Below are positions 24,249-37,439 of a DNA stretch of 64,000 nt, piece after piece. Below the pieces are notes generated by a model. It saw nothing but the letters and a program-made list of their open reading frames with translations, was not told where the DNA came from and did no database searches. Source of the DNA: Dirofilaria immitis (Eukaryota > Nematoda > Chromadorea > Rhabditida > Onchocercidae). The stretch's first letter is position 1; each line of letters begins with the position of its first letter. The stretch covers positions 1,236,001-1,300,000 of the forward strand of contig JAKNDB010000079.1 in NCBI GenBank assembly GCA_024305405.1, written 5' to 3'. The translations under genes and the position numbers were made by a program.

Positions 24249-27200
24249 TTATTCACTTTCATCATACGCTATGGCAACCGAATTGGCAAGTTCAACAATA
24301 AAACGATCCAACCAAGTAACGGAATTTGGAGCAATACCGGTACCTTCCAGGAAGCCAAGATGTCCACCATGTTTTGTGAGGACGAAACCAAAATGTTCAT
24401 TATTTGCAGCCAGTTCCCGGACTGGATGCCAGAGGCAAGGTGGTACCAATGGGTCATCCAGTGCATTCATAAAGATCTGCAACATTTCCGATTCGCATTA
24501 TTACATTAACATGATCAAGAAATTAAGCATTCTGCTTTTATCACTAGCAGTTGTATTCTGCTCTTTTCACTGACATGAAAAAAAATATAAATTAATGAAC
24601 TGAAAACAAAGTGTGCAAAATGTTTTGCATAAAAATTATCTCTTCCCCATTCTTTACGACCATGTTATTACAAACTCTCATGGTAAACTATTAATGGTAA
24701 ACATATCAGAAAAAAAAGATTTATTAATGTGCTAATGATAAATGATAGGCCTTACATCTTATACCGTATTAATATTTTCAACAACTATATCAGCAAAAAT
24801 AGTAAATTAGAGTCTACCTTTTCAAACTTCTTTTCAAATCAATTTTTTATGATAACGCATGGTGAACGACAAAACAAAAGTAATTCTTATTTATGCTTTA
24901 AACGAAATAAAATGTGGAAAAAGATAAAAGTCGGTCTACAATTTGAATAGTTAACTTCTGCTTTAATTCCTTGAGAAAACAAAATATTTACCATTGGTAT
25001 TTTAATTTTAGGAATTACTGATAAGGAACTAATATCACGATAAAATTCCTCAACATTTTCGTAACCAAGAATGCGTCGAGTGTATGAGTCATCCAGTGCC
25101 ATTATTGATGTTGCAGCCCATAAATGCTGGAACAAATTTTCAAGATTCAAAATCTAGGAAAAAAGATAAAAGGAAATCTAGACAACCATAACTAATTCAA
25201 AAGTATATACAATATTAAAGTGTTTATATAAAAAGAGGTTACCTGCTCATCTATTAAACCCGTTTTCACATGCGGTGCCACTGCCATATTATAATTTCGT
25301 CTTAGTAGTCGTTTCATATTTTCCGTTATCAAATAGTTATACGCACGACGACCATTTTCCCAACTGTGATAAAGCGAAATTGATCTAAAATCCATTTTTG
25401 ATTAAAATTTTAAAAAAAGTAAAGTTTCCATCATTTTCTTTATTTCAAGTATTCGACATATGTTCCATTATTTCCGAAAGAAACGCAATATAAGAAGCTA
25501 GAAAAATCTAGGATCCCATTCTTGAGCCATATACAGCGAATGGATATTGTAAATTTAATCATCACGAAAAAATTTTGAATTTTCGAAATACTTGCAAAAT
25601 CATATATAAAAACCCCATATAAAAAAATAATTATCTGATCTGAAGTTCTAAGATTAAAGTCGCACTTCAAAATGCATATTCCGAATTTCAAATAATGTTA
25701 CTACCAGCAAAAGTATTGAATAAAATTAATAGCAAAGAACCAACGATGTAGCACAATATCCCTGCGCGACGGAAAGTCCAGCAATAATTCGATGCTGTAA
25801 ATTATCAGATGACAATTTAGCTATCATACGTGTGGTTATGTTTCCACCCATACTGAAACCAATGCAGATGAAACGAGTTGATGGATATAAATCATGCAAA
25901 CGTGTCATCACCTCTTCCATTTCCTCAGTACCACCTTTAAACAAATTTATTCGCGAAATTTGTTTCGTAAACTGAGATCTGTTTATTTTGAAGCAATTCA
26001 AAATTCAAAAAAGTTATTGTCGGAGCTGTCATCTGCCTCTATTCATAACCTAAAAAAGCTATGGTCAGAATTCTATAACTGATTTCCGTTAACAAAATAA
26101 GCATCGGGTACTAATTCACTTTCTGCAACAGTCACTTTGGTTATCATTCAACTATTATACATAATTTAATAAAACTTATATTATTGGTATTCAAAATCAA
26201 TTACTGAAAGGATTGACAAATTTGTCGTGAAATTTACAACGACTAGGTATTCAAAATCAATTACTGAAAGGATTGACAAATTTGTCGTGAAATTTACAAC
26301 GACTATCTCTACTTTATTAGTCTTTAGGTTAATAACTACAAACTAACCATAGGAAAATATACGATTTGACGTTAGCGGTACATGCTTTAAAGCACCGAGA
26401 TGATTTAATACAGCACAGCGAAATCCGTTTTCCTGAGTATAATGAACACAAGTACGGATGTAATTTGATTCACTCGTATTAGCGATACCAGGACAGAGAG
26501 CTAATGTTATGTCTTCTACAAAATAAAAACAAAAGTGCCCAAAATTAAAAAAAATTGTAAGAATGTTCAAAATTTATAACAAAAAAAAGGAGAGAAGCAA
26601 TAGTTAATTCAAATCAATTTTTAATTAAAAATACTTTCTTTGACTCCTTCTTATGATCACGATCTTCATTTTTTTCATCTAATAATTAAAAAATGAATAT
26701 ATTTACTTCTGGAAGGATGTGGCTTAACAGGTTCGAAAACATCAAATATGACTGACGCGCCATCACTTAGCTTTACAACATGCCGACAATCATACGTTCG
26801 GATGAGTGATGCATGCCCGAACAATCCGTATGATGCCGTTTGCAAATGACCACTTCGACCCCATAGTAATGGCGGTGAATAACTGAAATTTGTCAATATA
26901 TAGAATGTATAATAAGGATCAAATTTTTAACTATAAGACATGGAACTTGACTCTTTTCCAATAAATCCAGCCAATAAAGTTTCGACCCTTGATTTCTATT
27001 CGCTTCTACTCAACATAACTATATTTAGATAATTAATGATTCCATTTCAATTTATACGTCATAAGCGCAGAAGCATCGTCTAGTTCGATCCATCGCTATT
27101 GAAACTTGATGAATTAACAAAGTTTAAAGAGCAATCAAGAAAATAATAAACTGACATTTCATTCAAAATAGGACATCGATCTAACATATCGGCAATCGAC

Positions 27201-27397
27201 AAATGATTCTTGCCAAGCGTTGTTTTCTTCATATATGTTACTTCAGGCTTTTCTGGATAACTCAGTACATCGAGAAAACGGATTAATGCAACAATCAAAA
27301 CAAATGCTCCGAGCCAAACATAACTCAACCAAAAATCCGGCAACGAAATCCAATTCAAAAACGATTCGAAAAATGACATTATGCCGTCTGTTGTCAT
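24249..27397 (-). CDS. ABHD2: ABHD2-type alpha/beta hydrolase (monoacylglycerol lipase family)
   Basis: Seven exons on the minus strand: 27156-27397, 26707-26882, 26348-26515, 25745-25934, 25243-25384, 24992-25153, 24249-24476. They join in frame to 435 codons plus TAA, against about 425 aa in human ABHD2. An N-terminal membrane anchor spans residues about 18-40 (FWLSYVWLGAFVLIVALI). Family motifs follow: CPILNEIYSPPLLWG, GHLQTASYGL, CPGIANTSESNYIRT and GFRCAVLNHLGAL. The likely triad is Ser223 in GFSMGG, Asp in NALDDP (about 368) and His399 in HGGHLGF. Known members hydrolyse acylglycerols at membranes; human ABHD2 is the progesterone-responsive 2-AG lipase of sperm. Substrate here is inference. 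Two acceptor-like sites upstream of the ATG could be trans-splice sites. The third intron carries a perfect 60-bp duplication. Confidence 0.95.
26186..26305. repeat. Perfect 60-bp tandem duplication in an ABHD2 intron
   Basis: Positions 26186-26245 and 26246-26305 are identical over all 60 bases, lying in the intron between exons 26348-26515 and 25745-25934. Zero divergence indicates a recent event or an assembly artefact. Confidence 0.97.
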
Positions 27398-27416
27398 CCA
27401 AGTTTACTACCACCTT

Positions 27417-27440
27417 CCTGGAAAATACATCGATTTCGTC
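27417..27440 (-). promoter_or_regulatory. Candidate trans-splice acceptor sites upstream of the ABHD2 start
   Basis: On the minus strand, CTTTTCAG ends at 27441 and TTTTCCAG at 27418, giving exon starts at 27440 and 27417, that is 43 and 20 bases before the ATG at 27397. Such short 5' leaders behind a U-rich AG are typical for SL trans-splicing in nematodes. No transcript evidence is available. Confidence 0.35.
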
Positions 27441-27906
27441 CTGAAAAGCATTTCAGCCAAACTTTTTTTTTTTGACTGAGATTAAAATATCCATGAATAT
27501 TTTATATACGAAAAATTATATAATAAAAGACGTATAAAACATACGGGTAAGGTCAAAAACTTATAAATAATATAAGATAAATAATCTGAGATAATAAAAT
27601 ATAAATAATTTACAAATATCTGGGAAGATCAAAATTATATATATCTGAGAAGAATAAAATTTGAAAACTAAAAGAAACCGAAAAATTTTTAAGCGTAGAA
27701 GAAATTTTGAAAAAAAAACACGAAATCTACATATATTGCAAGATATTGAGTAGACATTGAATTTCTGGAAGAAATGCAAAGAAAAATTATGCGATAAGAA
27801 GAAAAATAGAGGAGAGAAAGAAAACTTTGCATTGTGGACTTTGTTTTTATGCACTTTGCAATATTACTCATCGAAAAGAGTCGAATAACAATCTTAATTT
27901 CTTCTC

Positions 27907-28163
27907 TTATCTCTTCCCGGTGCTTTCATCCAAATCTTCAAACTCAATTAACACATCATCCCCTTTTCTTGGATTGTTGAAAAATTCCCTTCCCAGAAAT
28001 TTCTCTCACCGGGCAAATAGCACTAGTTTGGAAAGTAAAGACAGTTCTGTAAATCGTTCCGCAACTTTAGCAGGGCGAAGACGTCTGAGAGTGATGGTAA
28101 CTAGGCTGCAATGAAAATCATAATCCCAAGAATTCCAGTAATAAGTAAATAAGAATGATTCAT
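27907..28163 (-). pseudogene. Broken protein-like frame, possible pseudogene, family unknown
   Basis: On the minus strand one frame stays open from about 28163 to a TAA at 27909-27907 except for a single in-frame TGA at 28008-28006. The two halves read like real protein: LRRLRPAKVAERFTELSLLS before the TGA, and EFFNNPRKGDDVLIEFEDLD after it. G+C is above its surroundings. A GTGAGA donor overlaps the TGA, so an exon boundary is an alternative reading. I do not recognise the family; a decayed Wolbachia insertion or a dead host gene are both possible. Confidence 0.35.
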
Positions 28164-30084
28164 TTTATTTATTTTTTGCAATATTTAATTGTTGCGAAAA
28201 TAAATTGAATATTAATATGAATTATCCTCAGTAAGCTATAAAATAATCTAGAATATCCACGGTATTTCATTTTTCATTTCCTTTTAATAAATAATATAGA
28301 ATTTATATAAATTTAAGAAATTAATTTCATTTTTGCGGGAAATGTTGATTGTTAAAAAAAATTTGAAATAACAATAAAATATTTTAAAAATATTTAAAAA
28401 AGTAAATTCGAGTAAATAATCTAATATTTTTTTTTATTAAAATATTCATATTTATAAAGCTTGACCTCTATAGCATATATATATAGTTGGAAATTTATAA
28501 AACTCAAGAGAAATGCCTTAAAATTCTAAAGAATCTGTAATGAATTAGTTTTATATTAATTATATAAATTAAGTCCTTTTTATTTTTTTTGACTCATCTA
28601 TATCTCATATTATGATTATATTTTTTATAAATTATATTAAATTAAATATTTTTTTGCATAAGTTATGTCAAACCAAGTTTATTTCAAGCGTTTATCAATT
28701 TATAAGTTAAATATTTATAATAAGTTTAAATTTCTTACACTAGAAATTTACATATTTAACTATCAGATATAAGTTAATTTGGTGTATTAAATATGACTGT
28801 ATTTGAATACTTAAATATAGTTATTGAAATATTTAAATATATTCATAATATGCGATGTAGCATTAGCTTGTTTGATAATTTAGTAAATTATCAGATAAAG
28901 TTATGATCAATATATTATCGTATCAATCAGAAGGTTGAGAAATTCGGAATTAATTATCTACCATTTTGATATTGAATATTAATTGTATTAATAATTTCGT
29001 AGTTGTTTAATGTGGTCCCATGATATGGAAAATATTATCCAACAATTTCAACTATTCCAATTTCAAGGATTCTATATAAGAATAAAAGATAATAGTGAAA
29101 GTTTCCATGGATGAATAATAAGATGTCACCCAATATTGGTTGCTATTACAACGGGGTCACACTTGCAAAAGGTTACCAATTTCGAGGCAGCAATACCTTT
29201 CCATTGTCGTACCTCTTCGTGTCATCAAATCCTCGTGCTGATACCACTTGGTCGCTCGTTCATTCATTCTCTCTTACCCTCCTCGTGATATTATCTCCAC
29301 TTAATTATCAATTAATAAACTTTAAGTTAAAATAAACTCATTCCATAATTGATCATTAATCATTAATTAAGTAATTACTAATTATTATTACTCATATATG
29401 CATCAAATTACAAAGGTTTTTAATGATTTCATGAAATTCCAGTAATTTATTCGAATTTATTCTCATTTATCAATGAATTAAATTTGATTAATTCACAATT
29501 CATTTAACGAGTGATATATATGGAACAGATATTTAATTGGAATTGAATTATCCGACATTTAAATTATTTAATTATGAAATGAATAAATTTTTATTCAAAA
29601 TAAGAAAAGGCATATGAAAGTTTTTATTATTGATCACAATTATAAATTATTTCTTATAACTGTTTGTCATAAGTGATTTGTTGTTATTTCATTTATAACA
29701 TTATGTAAAAATAAATATCAAATTTATCCTATCTGAATATCTTTTTCTTTCATTCAATAATTTCATTTAATATTAATCAATTATTGTTATTAGAATATTT
29801 TAAAAGAAAATATTATTCTAATATTATCTCAATTTATTTCATCAAAAATTACTAATAAAATAATATGATACATCGAAAGAATAATGAAAATTTGTTTTAT
29901 AAAAATAGAAAATATTAATTGTAAACTAAATTTGAAAATGTTTTTTTTGCTGTATGCATCATAAACTAAGGATGAGAGATGATTGAAATTTATTTTAACA
30001 TTGATATTAATGCTAATAATATTAATGTCATAATGACAAAGTGCAAAAGAATAAAAATTCTGAAAGGATAGTTGAGTGATATTA

Positions 30085-30107
30085 ATAGTAATAATAATAA
30101 TAATAAT

Positions 30108-30151
<44 letters not shown>

Positions 30152-30171
30152 TAATAATAATAATAATAATG

Positions 30172-30250
<79 letters not shown>

Positions 30251-30270
30251 TAATAATAATAATAATAATG

Positions 30271-30339
<69 letters not shown>

Positions 30340-30344
30340 GTGAT

Positions 30345-30381
<37 letters not shown>
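30085..30381. repeat. (TAA)n microsatellite, about 300 bp
   Basis: Nearly uninterrupted AAT/TAA trinucleotide repeat with a few TGA interruptions. The long Asn or Ile open frames across it are artefacts of the repeat. Confidence 0.97.
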
Positions 30382-33300
30382 TTTTATTATGATAAATTAT
30401 TTATAACTTTGAATTAATCATATTTTATATGTCTAAATGTTTTCTCAAAATTAATAAATAATTATTTCAAAATTATATATTTATTATCATTTTAACATTT
30501 ATTCATATTGATATCGTTAAAATTAATGAAAGAATATGGCTTATTGTTAAAGTCGATTTTTATCTTTTCGTCTTTCTCTTTCTTTTTTTTTCGTTTGATT
30601 TTAAAGGAAAAAAATGAGAGAAAATTGAAATTCAAAATTTATTCCCTCCAATGATTGAAATAATTAAGTGAATCTTTGGTGACACCAAGGACACGTGAAT
30701 GGTGACAAACATTGAGCAGGCAATTCGCCAAAAATTTCACTAGCAAGGACAAATTTCATGGTCATTTCGACATTTTTTTCTCTCTATCACCTTTCTCTAT
30801 CATATCAGGTAAAAATGATGAAATTTTGCCATTTTAGTATGTTTTCGTATTTTCGGAATGTTCCAACAGGTTTCTTATATTGCTATATAAATCATATGTT
30901 AATGATTCAAAATTTCATCAAATAACTTAATGCTTAAGTTGGAAAAAAATTCCATCAATAATACCAATTTAAATAAAATTTGAACAATTTATGTAACAAA
31001 AATGATAATATCAAAGCATATAATTTTATATTTAAATCATTCTTTTTTATTTATTAAAAAGTATTTTGAATGATTTAAATAATATCGTTCAAAATAAAAT
31101 TTAAAATTTTGAAAAATAATTTTTAAAAATCTTCTAATAATAACAGCTATCACTGGCTAATAATTTTTATTATCTGATTAATTAATATAAATGATTTTTA
31201 AAACATATGCATTTTTTTGCAAATAAATGATAAATGATAAAGAGATTGAATGAAGTAATTAAATAAGTAAGTAATCAAAATGATTATCCAATTTTATTAT
31301 GTGAAATCTTTGCACCAATTTATAATATAAGGTTAAATCAGAATGTACAAATGTGGTAGTTTTATTTTTTAAAAAAAAATTATTAATTAGGAATTGTGGA
31401 AAAAGAATTTAAAAGGACAGGAAGGAAATGAAATGAAAAGAAAGAAAAAAAAATTGTTAACTGATTGATTGATTATTGACAAATTGTCAAATTGTAGTAA
31501 ATTATGTTGACATTATTTTCATATTTTAAAATTATTTACTTTTATTTATATTAAATTTACCTGTATTTTTATAAGGAAGATATAACGATGATAATATTAA
31601 TTATTAGAAGAAAGAATGATAACAAATAAAGAATAACGTAATCTAAGTAAAAAAAAGATTGTCATGTATTTCTTAGATTCAGGATCGGTTTAGAAATTTT
31701 TCTTGAAGCAGAAGAATAGTGGGAAGTAAATGTTGTTATATGAGTGTAAAACATAAATTTCCGTTTAAAAATTGTACGACGAATTATTATGTACTTTTTA
31801 AATATATGCATAATTAAAAATACATTTTCTTTTGCATATCTAATAATAATTGATCAAATATTTACAGGAGATATTATTTATTAATTAATTTTCCAAGGAT
31901 AATAATTATCTGAGAAATAGAAAATTTTATTGCAAAATTTATAATTTAAATTCCAAATGAAAAATACAAATCATTAGATGAACTAAGAGATATCGTAACA
32001 TTCTTTTTTTTTAACTTAACAGTAAAAATTTTAGTGTGTGAAAAAAATAAACGATAAATTTTTTATCCGTTTTCTGCTGCCTCTTACTACGATTAAAATT
32101 CAATTGTTACTACAAAAATAATCGCTGATGTCATCTCTGAAACGATAAAAATTCGATAAATTTATCGTATTTTTTTCGACTTTTTAAACTTTGCAAATTT
32201 TCGTAAGCATTTTACAAATGATTTTTATTGATAACAATTTTGCAATGTCTATGAATTATTTTTATTTATCAAATTTTTTCACTTTCGAGGTCAGACTATA
32301 CGTTTTTTCTCTTTCTCTCTCTTTCTATCTCTCTTAAATCATTTATCACTTTTTCTTATTATTTTTGTATTTCTGTTAATGAATTAAATTAAAATTAGTA
32401 TAAATATAAATGTGTTCTATTTGTTTTTTTTCTTTAATTAAAAAAATATGTATGTATAAATAAGTTTTTAATTATATTCGTTTTTTAAAAAATATTATAA
32501 TTTTAAATTACCAAATTTATTATAAATTTTAAAATTAATAAATTGAAAAATAAACTAATCTCTTCGTCATTCTTTATCAGTAATTTATACAGCTAATCTT
32601 ACGGTAACTGTTAATTTAAAAAAATATTTTCGACAATTTAAATGAAAGACAATAATACAATAATAGTAAAGAGTGTTCGCTTGTCACAATCATTATCGTA
32701 ATTTTGTCATAGATGCAAACATTCATTCAATCATAATGTGTCGTTTGATGTTTGCGCAGTTCGCACATCAAATACGACTCAATATTAATCTCATGAAAGA
32801 GAAAGCTTATGTCGCTAGCTACTTAAACATTTTAATTAAAATTAGTTCCTTCTACTTATCTCCTGATAGGTAGTTTTTTTTTCCTTTTTGGTGGTTGTTA
32901 TAAATTATGTTGCAAGTTGTTTTAATTTATCATTAAGATATTTTTCATGATTCTTATCTTATATAATGATAATAATCAAATTTGAAAATAAGTAAGTTAT
33001 GTTTATATCACGTGAGTGATTGTTTGAATTTTTTTGAATTATTGTTTATATTTATAATTAATATCTTAAATGGATTGACGATATTTTATCATTTTAGGTT
33101 TCCAATCCAGTTTATTTTGCTATTTTGATGCGAAGGAAAGTATTCAGATCTTATTTTATGCAAAAATTAATTTTAATAAAGCAAAAATAAAAAGCTTCAA
33201 AAATTCAAAAAGTCATATTTTAAAAGGAATATTTTACATGCATCATTAATATATGTTCCTGTCACAGAAGGCAAGAGTGGACGGTTTTTAAAGAGAAAAA

Positions 33301-34447
33301 GGTCACAAGTGAAATGGAATGAGTATTTTAAAGGTCATATAAGGACAGTAAAAAAGATGACAAATTGATAAAATCGCTAATTGATAAAATGGGTGTTACA
33401 TTCATGTTTCATCGGTTCAATGGAAGAAAAATGTAAGTGGTCAGAAAAACTATCATGAATGAGATTTCTTTTTTTTTGCAAAAATGACAAACACGAAATT
33501 CAGCAATTTGTAGTGTATCACTCAGATTGGCTTTAAATACAAATAGAATGAAAAAAATGATTCAGGAATTCTGATTTCTCAAATTTCTAATTTTGATTGT
33601 ATTTAGCTTATTTTTCCAAAATTAGTTGTAATTTTTTTAATATTCGTTTTTTTAATCGCAAATATTAATTTATTCCTATTTTTGACAATTTTTATAGATA
33701 ATTTAATAATGACATTTATAGCAATAATTAATATTTACTATTTCAAATTAGGAAATTATCATTTTTAACTATTAATTTTTTTTCAATCTTTCCGGAACAA
33801 AATTCGATATTATCACTTTATTATTTATCCTGAAAAGAATAATAATAACGAATTATAAATTAAAAAAATGGACAGAAAAATAGAGAAATACGCAAACATT
33901 ACAATTAATGATAACAATTAACAATAATGATAATTCTTATATTAATCAATGATATATCAACGAATTTTCAGCAAATTCTCTGGAATGATAAACGAATTTT
34001 CAATTAGAATTAGGATGAATTTCCAAAAAAAACTTCGATTTTAATTGAGACAATTTGGTAAAATTCTTTAAAAAAATTATGATATTAAGAAATGAAACAA
34101 ATTATTCAACTAATACATTAATATCGAAGAGATGCATATCGAACTGAAAAATCTTAAATAATATCAAAATAATCATTTATCAAGAAAACATCAGTATTTT
34201 TGCAGTCTTCAATTTGTTATAAATGTATTTTTGAGTGGAAAATATTTTGCACTTTTCAACTAACATCTCTTATTTTCATTTTAAATTCCAGGTCACAAGT
34301 CTTTTGAAATCAGGAGATTAGGTCAATTGTTTTCCGATAAAATTGATACAACTAAGTGATAAATGTTCAAATGCGAATAATCAAACAAATAAGTAAATGA
34401 ATAAACCAATAAATGAATTTAAAAAAATGAAATAAAAACAAAACAGA

Positions 34448-34477
34448 CAAACAATTCTACATTTGTAGAATTGTTTG
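34448..34477. repeat. Perfect 14-bp-arm hairpin
   Basis: CAAACAATTCTACA is followed by a 2-base spacer and its exact reverse complement. There is no adjacent gene end and no T-run, so a terminator role is not supported. Confidence 0.85.
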
Positions 34478-34829
34478 AAGTTATTAGCTTGAAATATTAT
34501 TAGCGTAATTTTTTTTCCTCTTTTCTTTGTCTCTCTCATTTTTAGTTTACGTAAATCTTAAATGATCATGAATTTTAGTGAAAAAGAAAGGTGGAGTTAA
34601 CTCCGGACAGGTGTGACATATCTGAGAAGTAGGAGATAGACGAGAAATGAGAGGAAGAGGAGTGGAAGAAAATTTTGTCAACGAAAAGTTATCAAAAGAT
34701 AGTACCGAAATAAATTGAATAGATGTGTGAATGATAGGTTGATTGGGTGGAGTCGTTTGCTAAAATAGTTAAATTTTTCAAACAATATATTTGTTAACAA
34801 TTTCAATAATTCATTAATTTCGCAATTTA

Positions 34830-35425
34830 CATTTTTTTCCTATTTCAGGTTATAAAATATTCTCCTGCTTACCATGTCTTCCATCTAAACTATCATTTTA
34901 TTTCCATGAGATATAATTTTATTTTATAGGTTTTTTTTTCATCAAACTGTAAGTTTCAGTTAGAAACGATATAACAAATAATCCAAATTTTCCATCAAAA
35001 TTTATAAATTACATTCTTATCTATCAGATCCGATCATTCAATTAGACTATAAACTGCAATTTTACTTGCCAGATTTTCTGCCAAGATTATAAAGTAAGCC
35101 TTTTTTAAATATTATCTTATTTTTCAGGTTTTCTATTTAGACTCTAACCTATACCATCATTTCTAGATCTTCTACCGAGATTGATAAATTATATTTTTAT
35201 TTATCAATTCCTCTTCCATTCAGGCTATAAGTAATAATTTTACGTGTTAGATTTTTCACCAAGACTATAGACTGCATCTTTATTTGCTAAGTTTTTCCAA
35301 CCAAGCTCAAAACTATATCATCATTTGTTAAATTTTCGGCATCCTACCTTATTTATTAATTCTTTTATCCCAAGCTTTAAGTTACGTTTTAATTTATCAA
35401 GTTTTCAATTTAAGTTGAAAGACAA
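34830..35425. repeat. Diverged tandem array, period about 40 bp
   Basis: Successive segments of about 40 bases share a pattern of the type ARACTRYAWYTTTATTTGYY followed by ARRTTTTCYACCAAGACTAT. Clear members begin near 35045, 35150, 35190, 35235, 35275 and 35310. Units differ at many positions, so this is an old minisatellite. It ends about 500 bases upstream of the secreted-peptide gene. Confidence 0.55.
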
Positions 35426-35921
35426 TTTCAACCATTATTTATTTAAATTTCTACTATTCCATATTTAGCGATAATTGATTAATCGTTCAGCATATCTTAA
35501 TAAAACATATCTTTCAATTTCTTGATAGAATGATCGAAAATGTTAATAATCTTCTATGATTTCTCATCATATTATAACTATTACTATGCTTTCAATTATG
35601 GTATCATATATATGCATAAATCGTAAAGTTAATAATCAAATCGAATAGTTAAAACTCTAATAAGTCACGATTGTTAATAACATTCTAAAATTGCTTAAGT
35701 TCATTTTCCTTTCAATTTAATCTTCAATAGATGTCATTTCTATTATCATTACATTTCATACAAATTATATTGCTTATTGATAGTTAAACGAATTCATAAT
35801 TTTATACTAATAAAGTAGTAATTGAAATGATTTCTTATTTTAGTAATTTCTAACATTATTATCATTTTGTCATTCTCAACTTGTTATTATCAATATCAAT
35901 TTCAATTATTAATTTCAGTGT

Positions 35922-35963
35922 ATGATTTTTACTTTTCTGCACACAAATATAACGAATAATTGA
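35922..35963 (+). promoter_or_regulatory. 13-codon upstream ORF in the leader of the secreted-peptide gene
   Basis: An acceptor-like AATTTCAG ends at 35918. If transcripts start there, the leader contains an ATG at 35922 followed by 13 codons and TGA at 35961-35963, two bases before the main ATG at 35966. Such an upstream frame could dampen translation of the main frame. The arrangement is seen; use of the acceptor and any regulatory effect are inference. Confidence 0.35.
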
Positions 35964-35965
35964 TC

Positions 35966-37439
35966 ATGTATTTGAGTCAAAAATTGCTACTGTTCTTCTT
36001 GATTATCTTATCATATTTTGATTTGATGGTGATTGGACGATCATTTGGTACAGGTAAGTTATTTGTTTATTAATTTTTTTTCAGTTTTACCGCATTTTTT
36101 CTATCTTTAAATTAACTAATTTTAGTTATTTTATTAAGCTTGTACATTGTATAATTTGTGTTTTTAATAAAATAATCATATAATTTTACAAACATTATTA
36201 GACTGATTCAATAATATTGCAAAAAAATTTAGCACTGACTAAAAATGATAAAATAGTGATAATGAAAATTGATAATTATCAGCGGTGATATTATTAGTAG
36301 CGATAATAAATAATAATTAATGACTGGATTAACTCATTTAGTTAGAATTTTTTTAATTGCAAAATCATTAGCAATCATTCAATAAATTTGACCTTAATAA
36401 TATCAAAATGTATTCAAATTTATGAGGTAATATTATTAGATTTAATTATTAGATAATTGTTAATAATTTAAATTTGGCGATAAAAATAAAAGGATAATTA
36501 TTAAAAAATTTTAATGGAAAAGACAAAAAATTTGGTAATTGGAATTATCATAAGTTTTGTCGAGAAATTAGTCATAACCATACCAGAAATATGATCGTTT
36601 CACTAATATCAGATAATGATCGAATTGTTCCATATTTTTGCATCACCTATCAACTGATTTGATTAATCGAACAGTGATTTTATTTCATGATAGCATAGAC
36701 ATTACTGACAAATTAGATAATGAATAATTTGAAATAAATTTCATGCTGTACCGAAAAATATCAAATTTAAAATTGAATTAACTTGAAAGGATTTGATTAA
36801 ATTAGGCGAATAAAATAATTGAAATTATCATTTGATCAATTTCATTACCCGTTAATTTTAATTTTATTTCAACTAAATTTTCCCTTCGATTTTCATTATG
36901 CCTTAGGTATTAGAAGAAAAAAAGAGCCTAGTAGTATTTTTATATAATAAAATAATAATAGTAATCTTTTTATCGAATATAATTATTTCATTTTAAATTA
37001 TATTTTTATAAAAATTCCTTTGCTTCTTTTTTTATATAAAACATTTCATGATATTCTTGCTATAAATTAAATTTTATTTTAAAAAAGCCTAGCAGTTTCT
37101 TTTTTTGAAATAGCAAGTCATTTAATAAACTATAATAAAATTTATTTAGGTGGGCTAATTCGAGATGATTATGAATATGCTTTGGAAGGTATTGCTGTTG
37201 ATTATGTTACTAATCGGCCAAGAAGTGGTAGCATTTCTCGAATACGTAAGAATAGGCAACGAATAAATCATCTACAAAATATCAACAATAACCCATATCC
37301 TTTTGCATCATCATCATTATCATCATCATCATCATCATCATCGTCATCATTATCATCATCATCATCATCATTATCATTATCATTATCATCATCAAAAGAT
37401 ATCATTGTTTATCATCGCAAATCATTAATGCGTGGATAG
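35966..37439 (+). CDS. Putative small secreted Ser-rich peptide precursor, family unknown
   Basis: Two exons, 35966-36053 and 37150-37439, join in phase 1 through a strong donor (ACAG|GTAAGTT) and acceptor (TTTATTTAG) to give 125 codons plus TAG. Residues 1-24 form a typical signal peptide (MYLSQKLLLFFLIILSYFDL, then MVIG). Then come a Gly- and acid-rich stretch (RSFGTGGLIRDDYEYALEG), a segment ending NRPRSG, a basic cluster (IRKNRQR, residues 61-67), an Asn-rich linker, a Ser/Leu tract at about 83-111 encoded mainly by TCA repeats, and a basic tail. There are no cysteines. The layout suits a neuropeptide-like or other secreted precursor, with cleavage at the basic cluster possible. I recognise no family and cannot exclude a non-coding transcript. 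Confidence 0.55.

Larger units (their letters stand above)
27441..35918. other. Long intergenic region between the ABHD2 gene and the secreted-peptide gene
   Basis: About 8.5 kb, AT-rich. It contains a broken protein-like frame at 27907-28163, a GC-richer patch at 29125-29290 with no recognised coding potential, a large TAA microsatellite at 30085-30381, a 14-bp-arm hairpin at 34448-34477 and a diverged tandem array at 34830-35425. No conserved exon was recognised. Confidence 0.55.

Noticed and set aside
24271..24573. 100-codon plus-strand frame
   Set aside because: Antisense of the last ABHD2 exon, which carries the conserved HGGHLGF motif.
29111..29335. 74-codon plus-strand frame in a GC-richer patch
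   Set aside because: No domain, signal peptide or consistent splice sites; other frames are equally open.
30072..30417. Long Asn-rich and Ile-rich open frames
   Set aside because: Both are translations of the TAA microsatellite; no flanking coding sequence.
33240..33370. Short Lys-rich plus-strand frame (VPVTEGKSGRFLKRKRSQVK)
   Set aside because: Under 40 codons without start, splice context or homology.
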